From positions 62,001 through 126,000 of the forward strand of contig NZ_RBZP01000009.1 in assembly GCF_003628505.1 (NCBI RefSeq): a DNA stretch of 64,000 nt, read 5' to 3'. The stretch is from Oceanobacillus halophilus. Its GTDB lineage: Bacteria; Bacillota; Bacilli; Bacillales; Amphibacillaceae. Shown here in pieces: positions 8,488 through 16,938 of this stretch (position 1 is its first letter; each line of letters opens with the position of its first letter). The notes beneath the pieces are model-generated. The model was given only the letters and a program-made list of their open reading frames with translations, made no database searches and was not told where the DNA came from. Both the position numbers and the translations under genes were made by a program.

Positions 8488-10044
8488 TTGAGAAAGGACG
8501 ATAAGAAGAAGTTAATAGATAATAGGATTTTTATTCCATCTATACTTATTATTATTGCAATCAGTATTCCTTTTTCCCTTTACGAGGATGAATCCTTGGA
8601 TCTATTAAATGTGATATTTGATAAGATTGTGGAAATGTTTACGTGGGGATATGTGTGGTACGCAATTATTTTAGTTGGTGCCGGGTTGTATTTAGCTTTT
8701 TCTAAATATGGTGATGTCGTATTAGGCAATCCTACAGAGAAACCTAGATTTAACTTATTTGAATATGCATCTATTCTCATCGCTATGGGACTTGGATCCA
8801 CTATTATGCGAACGGGTATGATTGAATGGGCCAATGTTGCGGTAGACCCTCCATTTGGTGTGGAACCTCAGTCTGTTGAAGCGTTATTGTGGGGAAATTC
8901 ATACAGTATGTTTATGTGGAGTTTCCAAGTGTTTGCGATATTTGTAATGGCAGCACCTGCAATGGGGTACATTTTGCATGTTCGGAAGCGTCCGTTCATG
9001 CGAATCTCAGAGGCATGTCGGGTGATTTTCGGTGATAAATTTACAGATGGTTATGGTGGGAAAGTACTGGATGTTATCTTCTTAGTCAGTATCCTTTCTG
9101 GAGCTGCTGTTACCTTAGGACTTGGAACACCAATTGTTACTTATAGTTTGTCGGAAATCTTCCATATAGAAATTACATTCGGATTAACATTAATCGTTAT
9201 TATTGTGTGGGTAATCTTATTCACGCTCAGTGCTTATTTAGGAATTGAAAGAGGAATTAAAAAACTAAGTACTTGGAATATGTATTTTGCTGCGACTTTT
9301 GCAATTTTTATCATGTTAGCAGGGCCAGGGATTTTTATTCTGAATTATTTTACTGACACGATTGGATTTTTATTATCTAATTATATTGATTTGTCTTTAA
9401 ACACGAACTCACTGGGAATGGAAGAAACATCTTATGTTGAGCGGAATACAGTCTTCTGGTTTGCTTATAGTGCGACATGGGCAATGCTACATAGTGTTTT
9501 TGCAGCAAAAATATCTCGAGGACGAACCATAAGAGAAATGATATTAACCTATTTACTTGCTCCAACACTCTTATCGTGGTTGGCAACTGGAGTTCTTGGA
9601 GGTTTAGGAGTACACAGATATCTAACAGGGGAAGTACCTGTACTGGATATCATACAAGAAGATGCAATGGCAGCCATACCGGCGATTTTGAATACCTTGC
9701 CATTATCAACCATTGCGCTTGTTTTCTTTGTTGTTATTGCCATGATATTCTTGGTTACAACACTGGATTCAACAACGTATACGATTGCATCTTACACAGG
9801 TACACAAAATATGAGTAAAGCAGAACCATCTAAAAATCTTCGTATTATTGTTGCTGCGGTAATTACCGTTCTAGCTCTGATTTTGATGCGGATTGGTGGA
9901 TTGGCACCACTTGAAGTGCTTTCCGGTTTAATGGGAATACCAATTATTTTTATTCAATTTTTAACTATTTATGCGGTTAAGAAAATGATGGACGAAGACA
10001 GGGCCTGGATTTACAATGTAAGAAAAAAAGAAGGAGAAAAATAA
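8488..10044 (+). CDS. BCCT-family (betaine/carnitine/choline-type) transporter
   Basis: This protein of about 518 residues has about 12 membrane segments and the BCCT signature after TM8, AAKISRGRTIREM. The glycine-rich TM3 region is degenerate (AMGLGSTIMRTGM), and the Trp-rich aromatic box usual in TM8 reads NTVFWFAYSATWA. BCCT carriers move quaternary ammonium compounds, often with Na+ or H+, and commonly serve osmoprotection. The altered box makes the substrate uncertain. TTG 8488 is preferred because GGAGGT precedes it at 7 bp. It is a monocistronic unit ending at a good terminator. Confidence 0.85.
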   Translation: MRKDDKKKLIDNRIFIPSILIIIAISIPFSLYEDESLDLLNVIFDKIVEMFTWGYVWYAIILVGAGLYLAFSKYGDVVLGNPTEKPRFNLFEYASILIAMGLGSTIMRTGMIEWANVAVDPPFGVEPQSVEALLWGNSYSMFMWSFQVFAIFVMAAPAMGYILHVRKRPFMRISEACRVIFGDKFTDGYGGKVLDVIFLVSILSGAAVTLGLGTPIVTYSLSEIFHIEITFGLTLIVIIVWVILFTLSAYLGIERGIKKLSTWNMYFAATFAIFIMLAGPGIFILNYFTDTIGFLLSNYIDLSLNTNSLGMEETSYVERNTVFWFAYSATWAMLHSVFAAKISRGRTIREMILTYLLAPTLLSWLATGVLGGLGVHRYLTGEVPVLDIIQEDAMAAIPAILNTLPLSTIALVFFVVIAMIFLVTTLDSTTYTIASYTGTQNMSKAEPSKNLRIIVAAVITVLALILMRIGGLAPLEVLSGLMGIPIIFIQFLTIYAVKKMMDEDRAWIYNVRKKEGEK

Positions 10045-10056
10045 ACAAATTAAGTT

Positions 10057-10106
10057 AAAATAGAGGTATATAATCACAGTGAATATGTACCTCTATTTTA
10101 TTCTTT
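10057..10106 (+). terminator. Terminator of the BCCT gene
   Basis: The stem AAAATAGAGGTA / TACCTCTATTTT is followed by ATTCTTTT. Confidence 0.85.
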
Positions 10107-10222
10107 TCTGCTAGAATGTTAAGTATTGTATATCACATAGGGTATGACGTAATAGGGAGTTCCGAATTATACAAAAACACAAGAAAAAAATGAAAATACG
10201 AATTTAAAGGGGCGAGAGATAC

Positions 10223-10456
10223 ATGTGGGTAAGAAGTCAAAATAAAAAAGAGTTAATCAATTGTGCTTCCTTTTCGATAACTAGAAATATCGGTGGGAAG
10301 AAGAAGAGTGCAGTCATTGGTTCCATTTCTAATGGAATATGGGGAAGAAAAGACATTGTGTTAGGATTATATGATACAAATGACAATGCTTTCGATGAGT
10401 TATCAAAACTGCAAGCAGCATTAAATAATAATGCTGTGGTGTATGAAATGAACTAA
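10223..10456 (+). CDS. Small conserved hypothetical protein (MWVRSQNK type)
   Basis: This 77-residue protein starts MWVRSQNKKELINC. Its middle reads VLGLYDTNDNAFDELSKLQAAL and its end VVYEMN. The same plan (MW.RSQNK opening, LG.Y.t...A..vl..iq middle, hydrophobic end) occurs in small proteins scattered through Bacillaceae and their mobile elements, from memory. No function is known to me. GGGGCGAG precedes ATG 10223. The GNAT gene begins 30 bp downstream and may be cotranscribed. Confidence 0.6.
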   Translation: MWVRSQNKKELINCASFSITRNIGGKKKSAVIGSISNGIWGRKDIVLGLYDTNDNAFDELSKLQAALNNNAVVYEMN

Positions 10457-10486
10457 ATAGTACATATAGGAATGTAGGTGTGGTAA

Positions 10487-10987
10487 TTGAAAATATCTAT
10501 TGTTGAGCCTAAACCTAAACATACAGAATCAATTGCAACCATCTGTGCTAATGGATGGAGACAAACCGTGGAAGGGATATTAAGTGAAAAATACCAAAAG
10601 CAGAATATTGACCTATGGTATAACCACGACAGGGTTTTACGTGATATAAAGTCTAAAGTGTATTCTTATGTAGCACTAGTTCATTCGGACGTAGTTGGAG
10701 TGATTGGTGGTGCAATGACGGAAGAAAATAAAGGAGAAATTTTTGTTCTTTATATGGATGAAAACTTTCGATATAAAGGGATAGGAACACGTCTGCTAGA
10801 AGCATTAACGAAGCAGCAAATCGCGAGTGGTGCAACCGAACAGTGGGTGTCTGTACAGGAAGGAAATCAGCTAGGCATACCTTTTTATGAGGCTAGGGGA
10901 TTTTCGTTCCAAAAGAAAAAAATAACCATTACTGAAACAAATGAAAAACAGTTTTCCTTACGATACGCAAGACATTTAAATGAGTAA
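10487..10987 (+). CDS. GNAT-family N-acetyltransferase
   Basis: This 166-residue protein carries the GNAT acetyl-CoA-binding motif A, FRYKGIGTRLLEAL, at about residues 94-107, preceded by the beta-4 strand GEIFVLYMDE. The C-terminal FYEARGF segment matches motif B. It transfers an acetyl group from acetyl-CoA to an amine; the acceptor is unknown. The start is TTG 10487 after GTAGGTG. It is followed by a hairpin terminator. Confidence 0.85.
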   Translation: MKISIVEPKPKHTESIATICANGWRQTVEGILSEKYQKQNIDLWYNHDRVLRDIKSKVYSYVALVHSDVVGVIGGAMTEENKGEIFVLYMDENFRYKGIGTRLLEALTKQQIASGATEQWVSVQEGNQLGIPFYEARGFSFQKKKITITETNEKQFSLRYARHLNE

Positions 10988-11018
10988 AATTTAAAGGAAA
11001 GATATAAGACGTAAGTAG

Positions 11019-11047
11019 CATTTCTCAATTTAAGAGAGATGTTTTTT
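11019..11047 (+). terminator. Terminator of the GNAT gene
   Basis: The stem CATTTCTC / GAGAGATG has one G-U pair and is followed by six T residues. Confidence 0.7.
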
Positions 11048-11104
11048 ATATTATGGAAACATCTCCATGGATTAACAGGAAATTCCATAGCTAAATAACT
11101 CTTT

Positions 11105-11130
11105 CTGTGATAAAATGAGAACAAACGTTC
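11105..11130 (+). promoter_or_regulatory. LexA (SOS) box overlapping an extended -10 promoter
   Basis: AGAACAAACGTTCT contains a perfect GAAC-N4-GTTC (11119-11130), the core of the Bacillus LexA/DinR operator CGAACRNRYGTTYG. It sits just downstream of TGATAAAAT, an extended -10 element. LexA binding would block the start of the YolD gene. Confidence 0.75.
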
Positions 11131-11150
11131 TTTCGGAAGGAGATTTAGTT

Positions 11151-11468
11151 ATGGTAAATGATCGAGGAACGATAAAATGGACATCGATGATGATGCCTGA
11201 ACATATAAACATGTTGAATCAAATGTGGAATGAAAAAGAATATAAGACAAAGCCTATTATTGATGCACAACAATTGAGTGAGATGAATACTAAGTTGCAA
11301 CTGGCAATCCATAACAATCTTACAGTACGTATTAAATATTATAAAAATCATGATTTTCACACGATGGCTGGAAAGTTAAAAAGTATTGATATAAATAATA
11401 AACAAATTGTATTACAAGGAAAAGAACGAATCTGCCTAACAGATATTTTGGATGTCATAATTGAATAA
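11151..11468 (+). CDS. YolD-like protein, LexA-controlled
   Basis: This 105-residue protein opens with RGTIKWTSMMMPEHINML, the YolD-like signature, and ends with the small beta-rich C-terminal domain. In B. subtilis YolD-type genes sit next to Y-family DNA polymerase genes (yqjW, uvrX) and are induced by DNA damage. Here no polymerase gene is adjacent. ATG 11151 is chosen because GGAAGGAG lies 8 bp upstream; an upstream ATG at 11115 would overlap the LexA box. A role in damage tolerance is inference from family and operator. Confidence 0.75.
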   Translation: MVNDRGTIKWTSMMMPEHINMLNQMWNEKEYKTKPIIDAQQLSEMNTKLQLAIHNNLTVRIKYYKNHDFHTMAGKLKSIDINNKQIVLQGKERICLTDILDVIIE

Positions 11469-11515
11469 GGAGAGTACTGTTTTTCCTTACCCAGTTAAGT
11501 TAATTCCATCAAATT

Positions 11516-11557
11516 AAAAATGCCGATCCCCGTTAAAACGGAGGTTGGCATTTTTAT
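11516..11557. terminator. Bidirectional terminator
   Basis: A stem of about 18 bp (AAAAATGCCGATCCCCGTT / ACGGAGGTTGGCATTTTT) separates two convergent genes. Confidence 0.85.
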
Positions 11558-11982
11558 TGTAGAATATCTCTTAATTGCTCCACATACTTGCGATTCGTAT
11601 TAATAACTTCTTCCACAAGTTGTTTGCTTTCTGGATCCAAATCCCCTTTAACAAGTTCTTCTGAATACTCTACGCCATAATTGTCTAAGCCTTTAATCGC
11701 ATCTTCCATTATTTTGGTTTCGTCATTAGGAGTCATCATTTTATGCATGAAGCTATGCATCGATCCTGAAACACCTTCGCTATCAGCAGGAATTCCATTA
11801 AGGTTCTGGATGCGTTCTGCCACTTTTGTTGCATTGTCTTTAATTTCTTTCTGCATGGATTGAAAGTATTCTTTTAACTCTAAATTATCCACGTTCTGAA
11901 TATAGTGTTCGATGGAACGTATTCCCATATATGTACCTCTTAAAATTGTATTTAATTCTTCAATCACTGTTTCATTTTTCAT
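11554..11982 (-). CDS. DUF2383 ferritin-like four-helix protein
   Basis: This 142-residue, almost entirely helical protein has the DUF2383/PA2169 pattern: ELNTILRGTYMGIRSIEHYI in helix 1, KEYFQSMQKEIKDNATKVAERI in helix 2, and DYGVE..ELVKG.LDPESKQLV at the end. The fold is ferritin-like, but bona fide iron-site residues cannot be confirmed by eye. The role is unknown; related proteins are found in spores and stress regulons in some Bacilli. ATG 11982 follows AAGGATGTG. Confidence 0.7.
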   Translation of the reverse strand: MKNETVIEELNTILRGTYMGIRSIEHYIQNVDNLELKEYFQSMQKEIKDNATKVAERIQNLNGIPADSEGVSGSMHSFMHKMMTPNDETKIMEDAIKGLDNYGVEYSEELVKGDLDPESKQLVEEVINTNRKYVEQLRDILQ

Positions 11983-12061
11983 AACATCACATCCTTAACT
12001 TTATTATGTAGTAATAAGGATGGTTTATTCAAAAACTCTCTTTGTATCATAGTTGTCTTGA

Positions 12062-12610
12062 CTATGGTCGTTTATCCCAAGGTTCAAGGACACCAATAAT
12101 TTTCTTGTGGTTATTTCCCTCTATAGCTTGAATAATACCATTGGATATTTCCTCGTGAGTCAACCATCTAGACTGGGCGTTCTCTACTATAAAGCCAAGT
12201 TTAATTTGATGATAGCTAATGTTTTTAGGTACGTTTAGTTTTCTTTTAACTTTTTCTAAATTTGTTCTGCTCCCATTTACATGATAAAGAATGGAGTTTT
12301 TAGACATAGGTATGGAATGGAAAAGAGTTTGCCATATAGATAGGTCTGTTCCATGAATCCAGGCAACAACCATATCGAATGGTCCATTTTGTTCTTGGAT
12401 CTGAAGAAGATTCTGTTTAAGGGCTTCATAATTGGTATAATCCACTAAAACAGGAGTGAGCTGAGAGCTAACTGTGGTCGAATTTACTAAACGTTGCATT
12501 TTCTCTGGGTTTCTTCCAATTACAGATACTTGGTAGTTCTGATTTACTAACCATAGGCATACATCTGAAAGCATGCCAGTTCCTCCAATTACTAATACGT
12601 GTTTCAACAT
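12062..12610 (-). CDS. Rossmann-fold short-chain dehydrogenase-like protein
   Basis: This 182-residue protein begins MLKHVLVIGGTGMLSDV, a GxxGxG-type dinucleotide-binding turn, followed by VIGRNPEKM at the end of beta-2. No YxxxK catalytic pair of classical SDRs is obvious. Small atypical SDR-like proteins of this kind are common in Bacillaceae. Start 12610 is preferred over an upstream ATG because AAAGGAG lies just before it. Function unknown. Confidence 0.7.
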   Translation of the reverse strand: MLKHVLVIGGTGMLSDVCLWLVNQNYQVSVIGRNPEKMQRLVNSTTVSSQLTPVLVDYTNYEALKQNLLQIQEQNGPFDMVVAWIHGTDLSIWQTLFHSIPMSKNSILYHVNGSRTNLEKVKRKLNVPKNISYHQIKLGFIVENAQSRWLTHEEISNGIIQAIEGNNHKKIIGVLEPWDKRP

Positions 12611-12819
12611 AACTAACTCCTTTATAAATGATTTGTCTGTTGTATAGTATTCTATATAATATGTTAAAAAACCTTTTGGGCGAGTCAATGCTTAAGAAGT
12701 AGACTTATTCCAGACTAGAACTTAAGTCTTATTGTAAATTACATTCAAGGGTCATTATTTTATTGAATTACTGATGTATTATTAATATAGAAGAAATTAA
12801 ACGGAAGGATTGTTAAAAA

Positions 12820-13608
12820 ATGAAAAAACTTTTCATCATTATTATCGCGCTGATTGTTGTCATTGTTGTGAGTATGTTGATAGATTTTCCATTTGGGTCA
12901 AACGGAACGAACGAAATGGAGATAAAACAAGATTTTGACAAGCTGGCAGTTGAAACCGAGAATGCAAAAGTAATTGTAGTACCAGTAAATGCTGATACAG
13001 CTCGATTAGAACTGTCTGGCAACAAGAATAATAAATATAAATTAGATGCCAGAGTAAAAGGAGGTAGCTTAGAAGTTGACGTTGATGATAGATGGTTTGA
13101 GTGGATTTCTGTTGACCTCTTTTCCATTTCCAAACAACCAACTTTAAGTGTGTATTTACCTCAGAAGCAATATAATAACGTAGAAATTTCGACAAATAAT
13201 GGAATGATTGATGCAAGTGAGCTGGAAGCAGAAGATATATATGTAGAAACTGACAATGGAAAAATTGTATTAAATGAGATAAGAAGTACTTTTATAGAAG
13301 CGAAAGCAGACAATGGAGAAATCGTTTTGGAAAATGTAGAAGGAGAGCTTATCAGTAAAACTGATAACGGAAAAATGACGCTTATCACTGACTCATTAGA
13401 TCGACCAATTGAAATGAAAACTGACAATGGTGCAATAAATATTTTAACAAAAAGGAAACCTTCTAATGCCACATTTGATATTAAAGTAGATAATGGATTC
13501 GTTAACATTTTTGGGGAATCAATTTATGATACGATAATAGGAAATGGAGATAATCGAATCAAATTAACAACAGATAATGGAAAAATTACAGTGGAAAAAA
13601 ATAAATGA
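12820..13608 (+). CDS. DUF4097-type secreted/anchored beta-repeat protein
   Basis: The protein has 262 residues. A signal anchor (MKKLFIIIIALIVVIVVSML) is followed by a repetitive beta-solenoid-like region. The motif T/A-DNG recurs about every 18-20 residues (ETDNGKI, KADNGEI, KTDNGKM, KTDNGAI, KVDNGFV, TTDNGKI), typical of the DUF4097 putative adhesin family. These proteins sit outside the membrane and often neighbour LiaF/LiaS-like or DUF1700 genes; no such partner is present here. ATG 12820 follows GGAAGGA. Confidence 0.75.
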   Translation: MKKLFIIIIALIVVIVVSMLIDFPFGSNGTNEMEIKQDFDKLAVETENAKVIVVPVNADTARLELSGNKNNKYKLDARVKGGSLEVDVDDRWFEWISVDLFSISKQPTLSVYLPQKQYNNVEISTNNGMIDASELEAEDIYVETDNGKIVLNEIRSTFIEAKADNGEIVLENVEGELISKTDNGKMTLITDSLDRPIEMKTDNGAINILTKRKPSNATFDIKVDNGFVNIFGESIYDTIIGNGDNRIKLTTDNGKITVEKNK

Positions 13609-13617
13609 ATAAAAAAT

Positions 13618-13658
13618 TGGCGTCTTTACAAAAATAGTAAGAGACGTCCATTTTTTTA
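13618..13658 (+). terminator. Terminator of the DUF4097 gene
   Basis: The stem GGCGTCTTTAC / GTAAGAGACGTCC is followed by seven T residues. Confidence 0.85.
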
Positions 13659-13668
13659 TTTGGCTCTT

Positions 13669-14110
13669 TTCGTATAGTTGATAGAAACTCCTGTTCTATT
13701 TAATTAAGAATAGTTTGCTCTCGCTTACACTGATGAAAGTTTTGTGCTAGGATTCGCTCCGGCAGAATACTTCGCTTTCCGCGGGCACGGCCTCAGCCTC
13801 CTCGGAAGAAACCCACTTCCTTGAAAAAGAAGAGCACTTTTTCTGCGTGCGATGTTTCACTGCCGAAGCTTTCCTTGTCCTGCGGGAAGAAGAGCATCGG
13901 TGAGACTTCGTAGTGAGGGAACTACTTGAATCATCTTCCTCGTTCCCTTGCGCCGAGAAAGCCCGCTTCGAAGCACTACTGGAAGACGCAGGCGCACACG
14001 CTTTTCAGCACGGAGGAGGCTCACCAGCTCCCCGCGGAAAGCGTAGTGTATTTCCGTAGCGAAGACAGAGCAGTATTCTGAATTACAGATATCAACATTC
14101 TATACAAAAT
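13669..14110 (+). repeat. Mosaic intergenic repeat, long copy LR1 (about 440 bp)
   Basis: The left end reads GTATAGTTGATAGAAACTCC and the right end GCAGTATTCTGAATTACAG then TCTATACAAAATG. The two ends are imperfect inverted repeats of each other. Inside are TTCGCTTTCCGCGGGCACGG (left arm), CTTGTCCTGCGGGAAGAAG, AGCATCGGTGAGACT and the CCGCGG core at 14032-14061. GC content is far above the surroundings. No credible reading frame is present. It separates the DUF4097 gene from the nucleoside operon. Confidence 0.85.
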
Positions 14111-14215
14111 GAAAAGAAAGTCTTGTTAAAAAGCAACATTCTGTTAAACATAAGCCTTTTTGCTTCTAATAAATTCTAGAAGATGGTAACAATTAGTGAA
14201 TAGATAAGAAATCCA

Positions 14216-14299
14216 TTGACTTGTTGGACGTCTAATCTTATAATAGAATTATAAATAAAGTGGAAGGGTTTCCAGACAATTAGGTTGTTGGACGTCCTA
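14216..14299 (+). promoter_or_regulatory. pdp operon control region: promoter, two TTGGACGTC operators, cre-like box
   Basis: The sigma-A promoter is TTGACT (14216-14221), a 17-bp spacer, then TATAAT (14239-14244). Operator A, TTGGACGTCTAA (14224-14235), fills the spacer. Operator B, TTGGACGTCCTA (14288-14299), lies downstream of the start point; the centres are 64 bp apart. Between them is a cre-like palindrome TGGAAGGGTTTCCA (14261-14274). The nupC promoter has the same three parts at the same distances. Confidence 0.85.
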
Positions 14300-14353
14300 T
14301 GATTGAAAGTTAAAAAATTACATACTTATAATATAAAAAAGGGATGATATACG

Positions 14354-15658
14354 ATGAGAATGATAGATATTATCGAGAAAAAACGAGATGGATATGAATT
14401 AACAAAAGAAGAAATTAATTTTGCAATTGAAGGTTATACAAAAGGAGACGTACCAGATTATCAAATGTCTGCATTCGCGATGGCGATATTTTTCCAAGAT
14501 ATGACAACAGAAGAGAGAGTCCACTTAACCAAAGCCATGGTGGAATCAGGGGATCAAGTCGATTTATCTGATATAGCTGGGATCAAAGTTGACAAGCACA
14601 GCACGGGTGGAGTCGGCGATACGACAACATTAATATTAGCTCCACTTGTGGCATCAGTAGGTGTACCAGTTGCCAAGATGTCTGGTCGTGGTCTTGGGCA
14701 TACTGGCGGTACGGTTGATAAGCTAGAATCCATTAAAGGATTTCATGTAGAGTTAGATGGAGAAACATTTAATGAATTAGTAAACAAGAATAAAATCGCA
14801 GTCGTAGGTCAAAGTGGAAACTTAACCCCTGCAGATAAGAAGTTATACGGATTACGAGATGTAACAGCAACAGTGGATTCTATCCCTCTTATTGCGAGTT
14901 CCATTATGAGTAAAAAAATCGCATCTGGTGCGGATGCCATTGTATTGGATGTGAAAACTGGCTCTGGCGCATTTATGAAAGATTTAGAAGGTGCAAAAGA
15001 ATTAGCCCATGCAATGGTACAAATCGGAAATGGTGCAGGTCGTGAAACGATTGCGGTTATTTCTGATATGAACCAGCCATTAGGTTTTGCTGTTGGAAAT
15101 GCACTAGAAGTGAAAGAAGCAATTGATACTCTTAGAGGAGAAGGACCTGCTGATCTGGAAGAGCTTTGTTTAACATTAGGAAGCCAGATGGTTTATTTAG
15201 GAAAACAAGCGGAATCTATAGAAGAAGCTAGAGAAAAATTAATAGAAGCAATAAAATCAGGAAAAGCCATTGAGAAATTTAAGACTTTCCTTTCTGCACA
15301 AGGTGGAGATGCTTCTGTAGTGGATGAACCATCAAAACTGCCAACAGCATCTTATACATTTGAAGTTGTAGCAAAAGAAGATGGTATGGTCTCAGAAATT
15401 GTTGCAGATGAAATTGGAATCGCAGCAAGTCTATTAGGTGCAGGGCGTTTAACGAAAGATTCTGAAATAGACTTGGCAGTAGGACTGGTCCTTAATAAAA
15501 AGATTGGTGATCAAGTACGAAAAGGAGATTCACTTGTCACTATCCATAGCAACCGTGAAGACGTGAAGGATGTAGTGGAGAAAATTTATCAATCTTATTC
15601 CATTTCAGCTAAGAAAGTGGAACCACATGCTTTAGTATATGATGTCATTTATGAGTAA
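14354..15658 (+). CDS. pdp: Pyrimidine-nucleoside phosphorylase
   Basis: This 434-residue protein has the full length of the family. It cleaves uridine, deoxyuridine and thymidine with phosphate to give the base and (deoxy)ribose 1-phosphate. Family signatures are present: [14 protein letters not shown] at about residues 79-92 (phosphate/substrate loop), [17 protein letters not shown] at 113-129, and the Lys/Arg-rich C-terminal domain. It is the first gene of pdp-drm-punA-cdd-deoC and lies behind the paired-operator promoter. Its products feed drm and deoC. GGGATG precedes ATG 14354. Confidence 0.95.
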   Translation: MRMIDIIEKKRDGYELTKEEINFAIEGYTKGDVPDYQMSAFAMAIFFQDMTTEERVHLTKAMVESGDQVDLSDIAGIKVDKHSTGGVGDTTTLILAPLVASVGVPVAKMSGRGLGHTGGTVDKLESIKGFHVELDGETFNELVNKNKIAVVGQSGNLTPADKKLYGLRDVTATVDSIPLIASSIMSKKIASGADAIVLDVKTGSGAFMKDLEGAKELAHAMVQIGNGAGRETIAVISDMNQPLGFAVGNALEVKEAIDTLRGEGPADLEELCLTLGSQMVYLGKQAESIEEAREKLIEAIKSGKAIEKFKTFLSAQGGDASVVDEPSKLPTASYTFEVVAKEDGMVSEIVADEIGIAASLLGAGRLTKDSEIDLAVGLVLNKKIGDQVRKGDSLVTIHSNREDVKDVVEKIYQSYSISAKKVEPHALVYDVIYE

Positions 15659-15674
15659 GGGTCCGTAGTGGGGC

Positions 15675-15725
15675 CCTCTATTTCCTGAAATAGAGGTTGG
15701 ACGTCTTACGGAAATGTTGTATGAT
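15675..15725 (+). promoter_or_regulatory. Hairpin plus third operator between pdp and drm; possible internal promoter
   Basis: A perfect 10-bp hairpin CCTCTATTTC / GAAATAGAGG (15675-15696) abuts TTGGACGTCTTA (15697-15708), the same operator motif. TTGGAC (15697-15702) with a 17-bp spacer and TATGAT (15720-15725) resembles a sigma-A promoter. The resulting start would fall very close to the drm ribosome site, so promoter activity is uncertain. Confidence 0.6.
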
Positions 15726-15745
15726 AATATAAGGAGGAATGAACA

Positions 15746-16927
15746 ATGAGTCAAAGATTTAAACGAGTGTTTTTAATTGTCATGGATTCGGTTGGTATTG
15801 GGGAGTCACCTGATGCAGAGGCTTATGATGATAAGGGTGCAGATACATTAGGTCACATTGCAGCACATATGAACGGTCTTAACATGCCAAATATGGGCAA
15901 GCTTGGTTTAAGTAATATCAGAGAAGTTCAAGGAATTACTCCAGCGGAAAAGCCAATAGCACACTATACAAAGATGCAAGAAGCGTCAGCTGGAAAAGAT
16001 ACGATGACAGGTCACTGGGAAATTATGGGGCTTCATATTGATACTCCATTTCGAACATTCCCTGATGGGTTCCCTGACGAAGTAATTAAGAAACTGGAAG
16101 AAAAAACAGGCAGAAAAGTTATAGGTAATAAACCAGCATCTGGAACGGCAATCCTAGATGAACTTGGTGAAGAACACATGAAAACGGGAAGTTTAATTGT
16201 GTATACTTCAGCTGACTCTGTATTGCAAATCGCAGCACATGAAGAAGTAGTACCACTAGAAGAACTATATCAAATTTGTGAATTCGCACGTGAATTAATG
16301 AATGCTCCAGAATATATGGTTGGTCGGGTTATTGCTCGTCCATTTGTTGGAGAGCCTGGTGCATTTGAACGTACTCCAAACCGTCATGATTATGCCTTGA
16401 AACCATTCGGCAGAACGGTAATGAATGAATTAAAAGATGATGGCTATGACGTAATTGCCATTGGCAAAATATCAGATATCTATGATGGAGAAGGGGTTAC
16501 AAAATCACTTCGCACCGTATCTAACATGGATGGAATGGACAAATTAGTAGAGACGTTAAATATGGACTTTACCGGACTAAGCTTTTTAAACTTAGTGGAC
16601 TTTGATGCAAAATTCGGTCATCGTCGTGACCCTCAAGGATATGGGGAAGCATTAGAAGAGTACGATGCTAGGTTGCCTGAAGTATTGGAAAAACTAAAAG
16701 AAGATGATTTATTAATTATCACAGCCGATCATGGAAATGACCCAATCCACCATGGTACAGACCATACGAGAGAATATGTACCTTTGCTTGTTCATCATAA
16801 AGGAATGACAGAGGGAGCAAACATTCCATTAAGAGAAACATTCGCAGATCTTGGAGAAACGATTGCAGATAATTTCCAAGTGAAAAGTCCTAGACATGGA
16901 AAAAGTTTTTTAAATGAAATAAAGTGA
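15746..16927 (+). CDS. drm: Phosphopentomutase
   Basis: This 393-residue protein, normal family length, interconverts (deoxy)ribose 1-phosphate and 5-phosphate using two Mn ions. Motifs: VMDSVGIGE (metal Asp) at about residue 13, [13 protein letters not shown] (phospho-acceptor Thr) at about 87-99, [12 protein letters not shown], and [22 protein letters not shown] near 320-345. It is also called deoB. AAGGAGGAATGAACA precedes ATG 15746. It links the two phosphorylases of the operon to DeoC and the pentose phosphate pathway. Confidence 0.97.
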   Translation: MSQRFKRVFLIVMDSVGIGESPDAEAYDDKGADTLGHIAAHMNGLNMPNMGKLGLSNIREVQGITPAEKPIAHYTKMQEASAGKDTMTGHWEIMGLHIDTPFRTFPDGFPDEVIKKLEEKTGRKVIGNKPASGTAILDELGEEHMKTGSLIVYTSADSVLQIAAHEEVVPLEELYQICEFARELMNAPEYMVGRVIARPFVGEPGAFERTPNRHDYALKPFGRTVMNELKDDGYDVIAIGKISDIYDGEGVTKSLRTVSNMDGMDKLVETLNMDFTGLSFLNLVDFDAKFGHRRDPQGYGEALEEYDARLPEVLEKLKEDDLLIITADHGNDPIHHGTDHTREYVPLLVHHKGMTEGANIPLRETFADLGETIADNFQVKSPRHGKSFLNEIK

Positions 16928-16938
16928 GGGATAGATTT

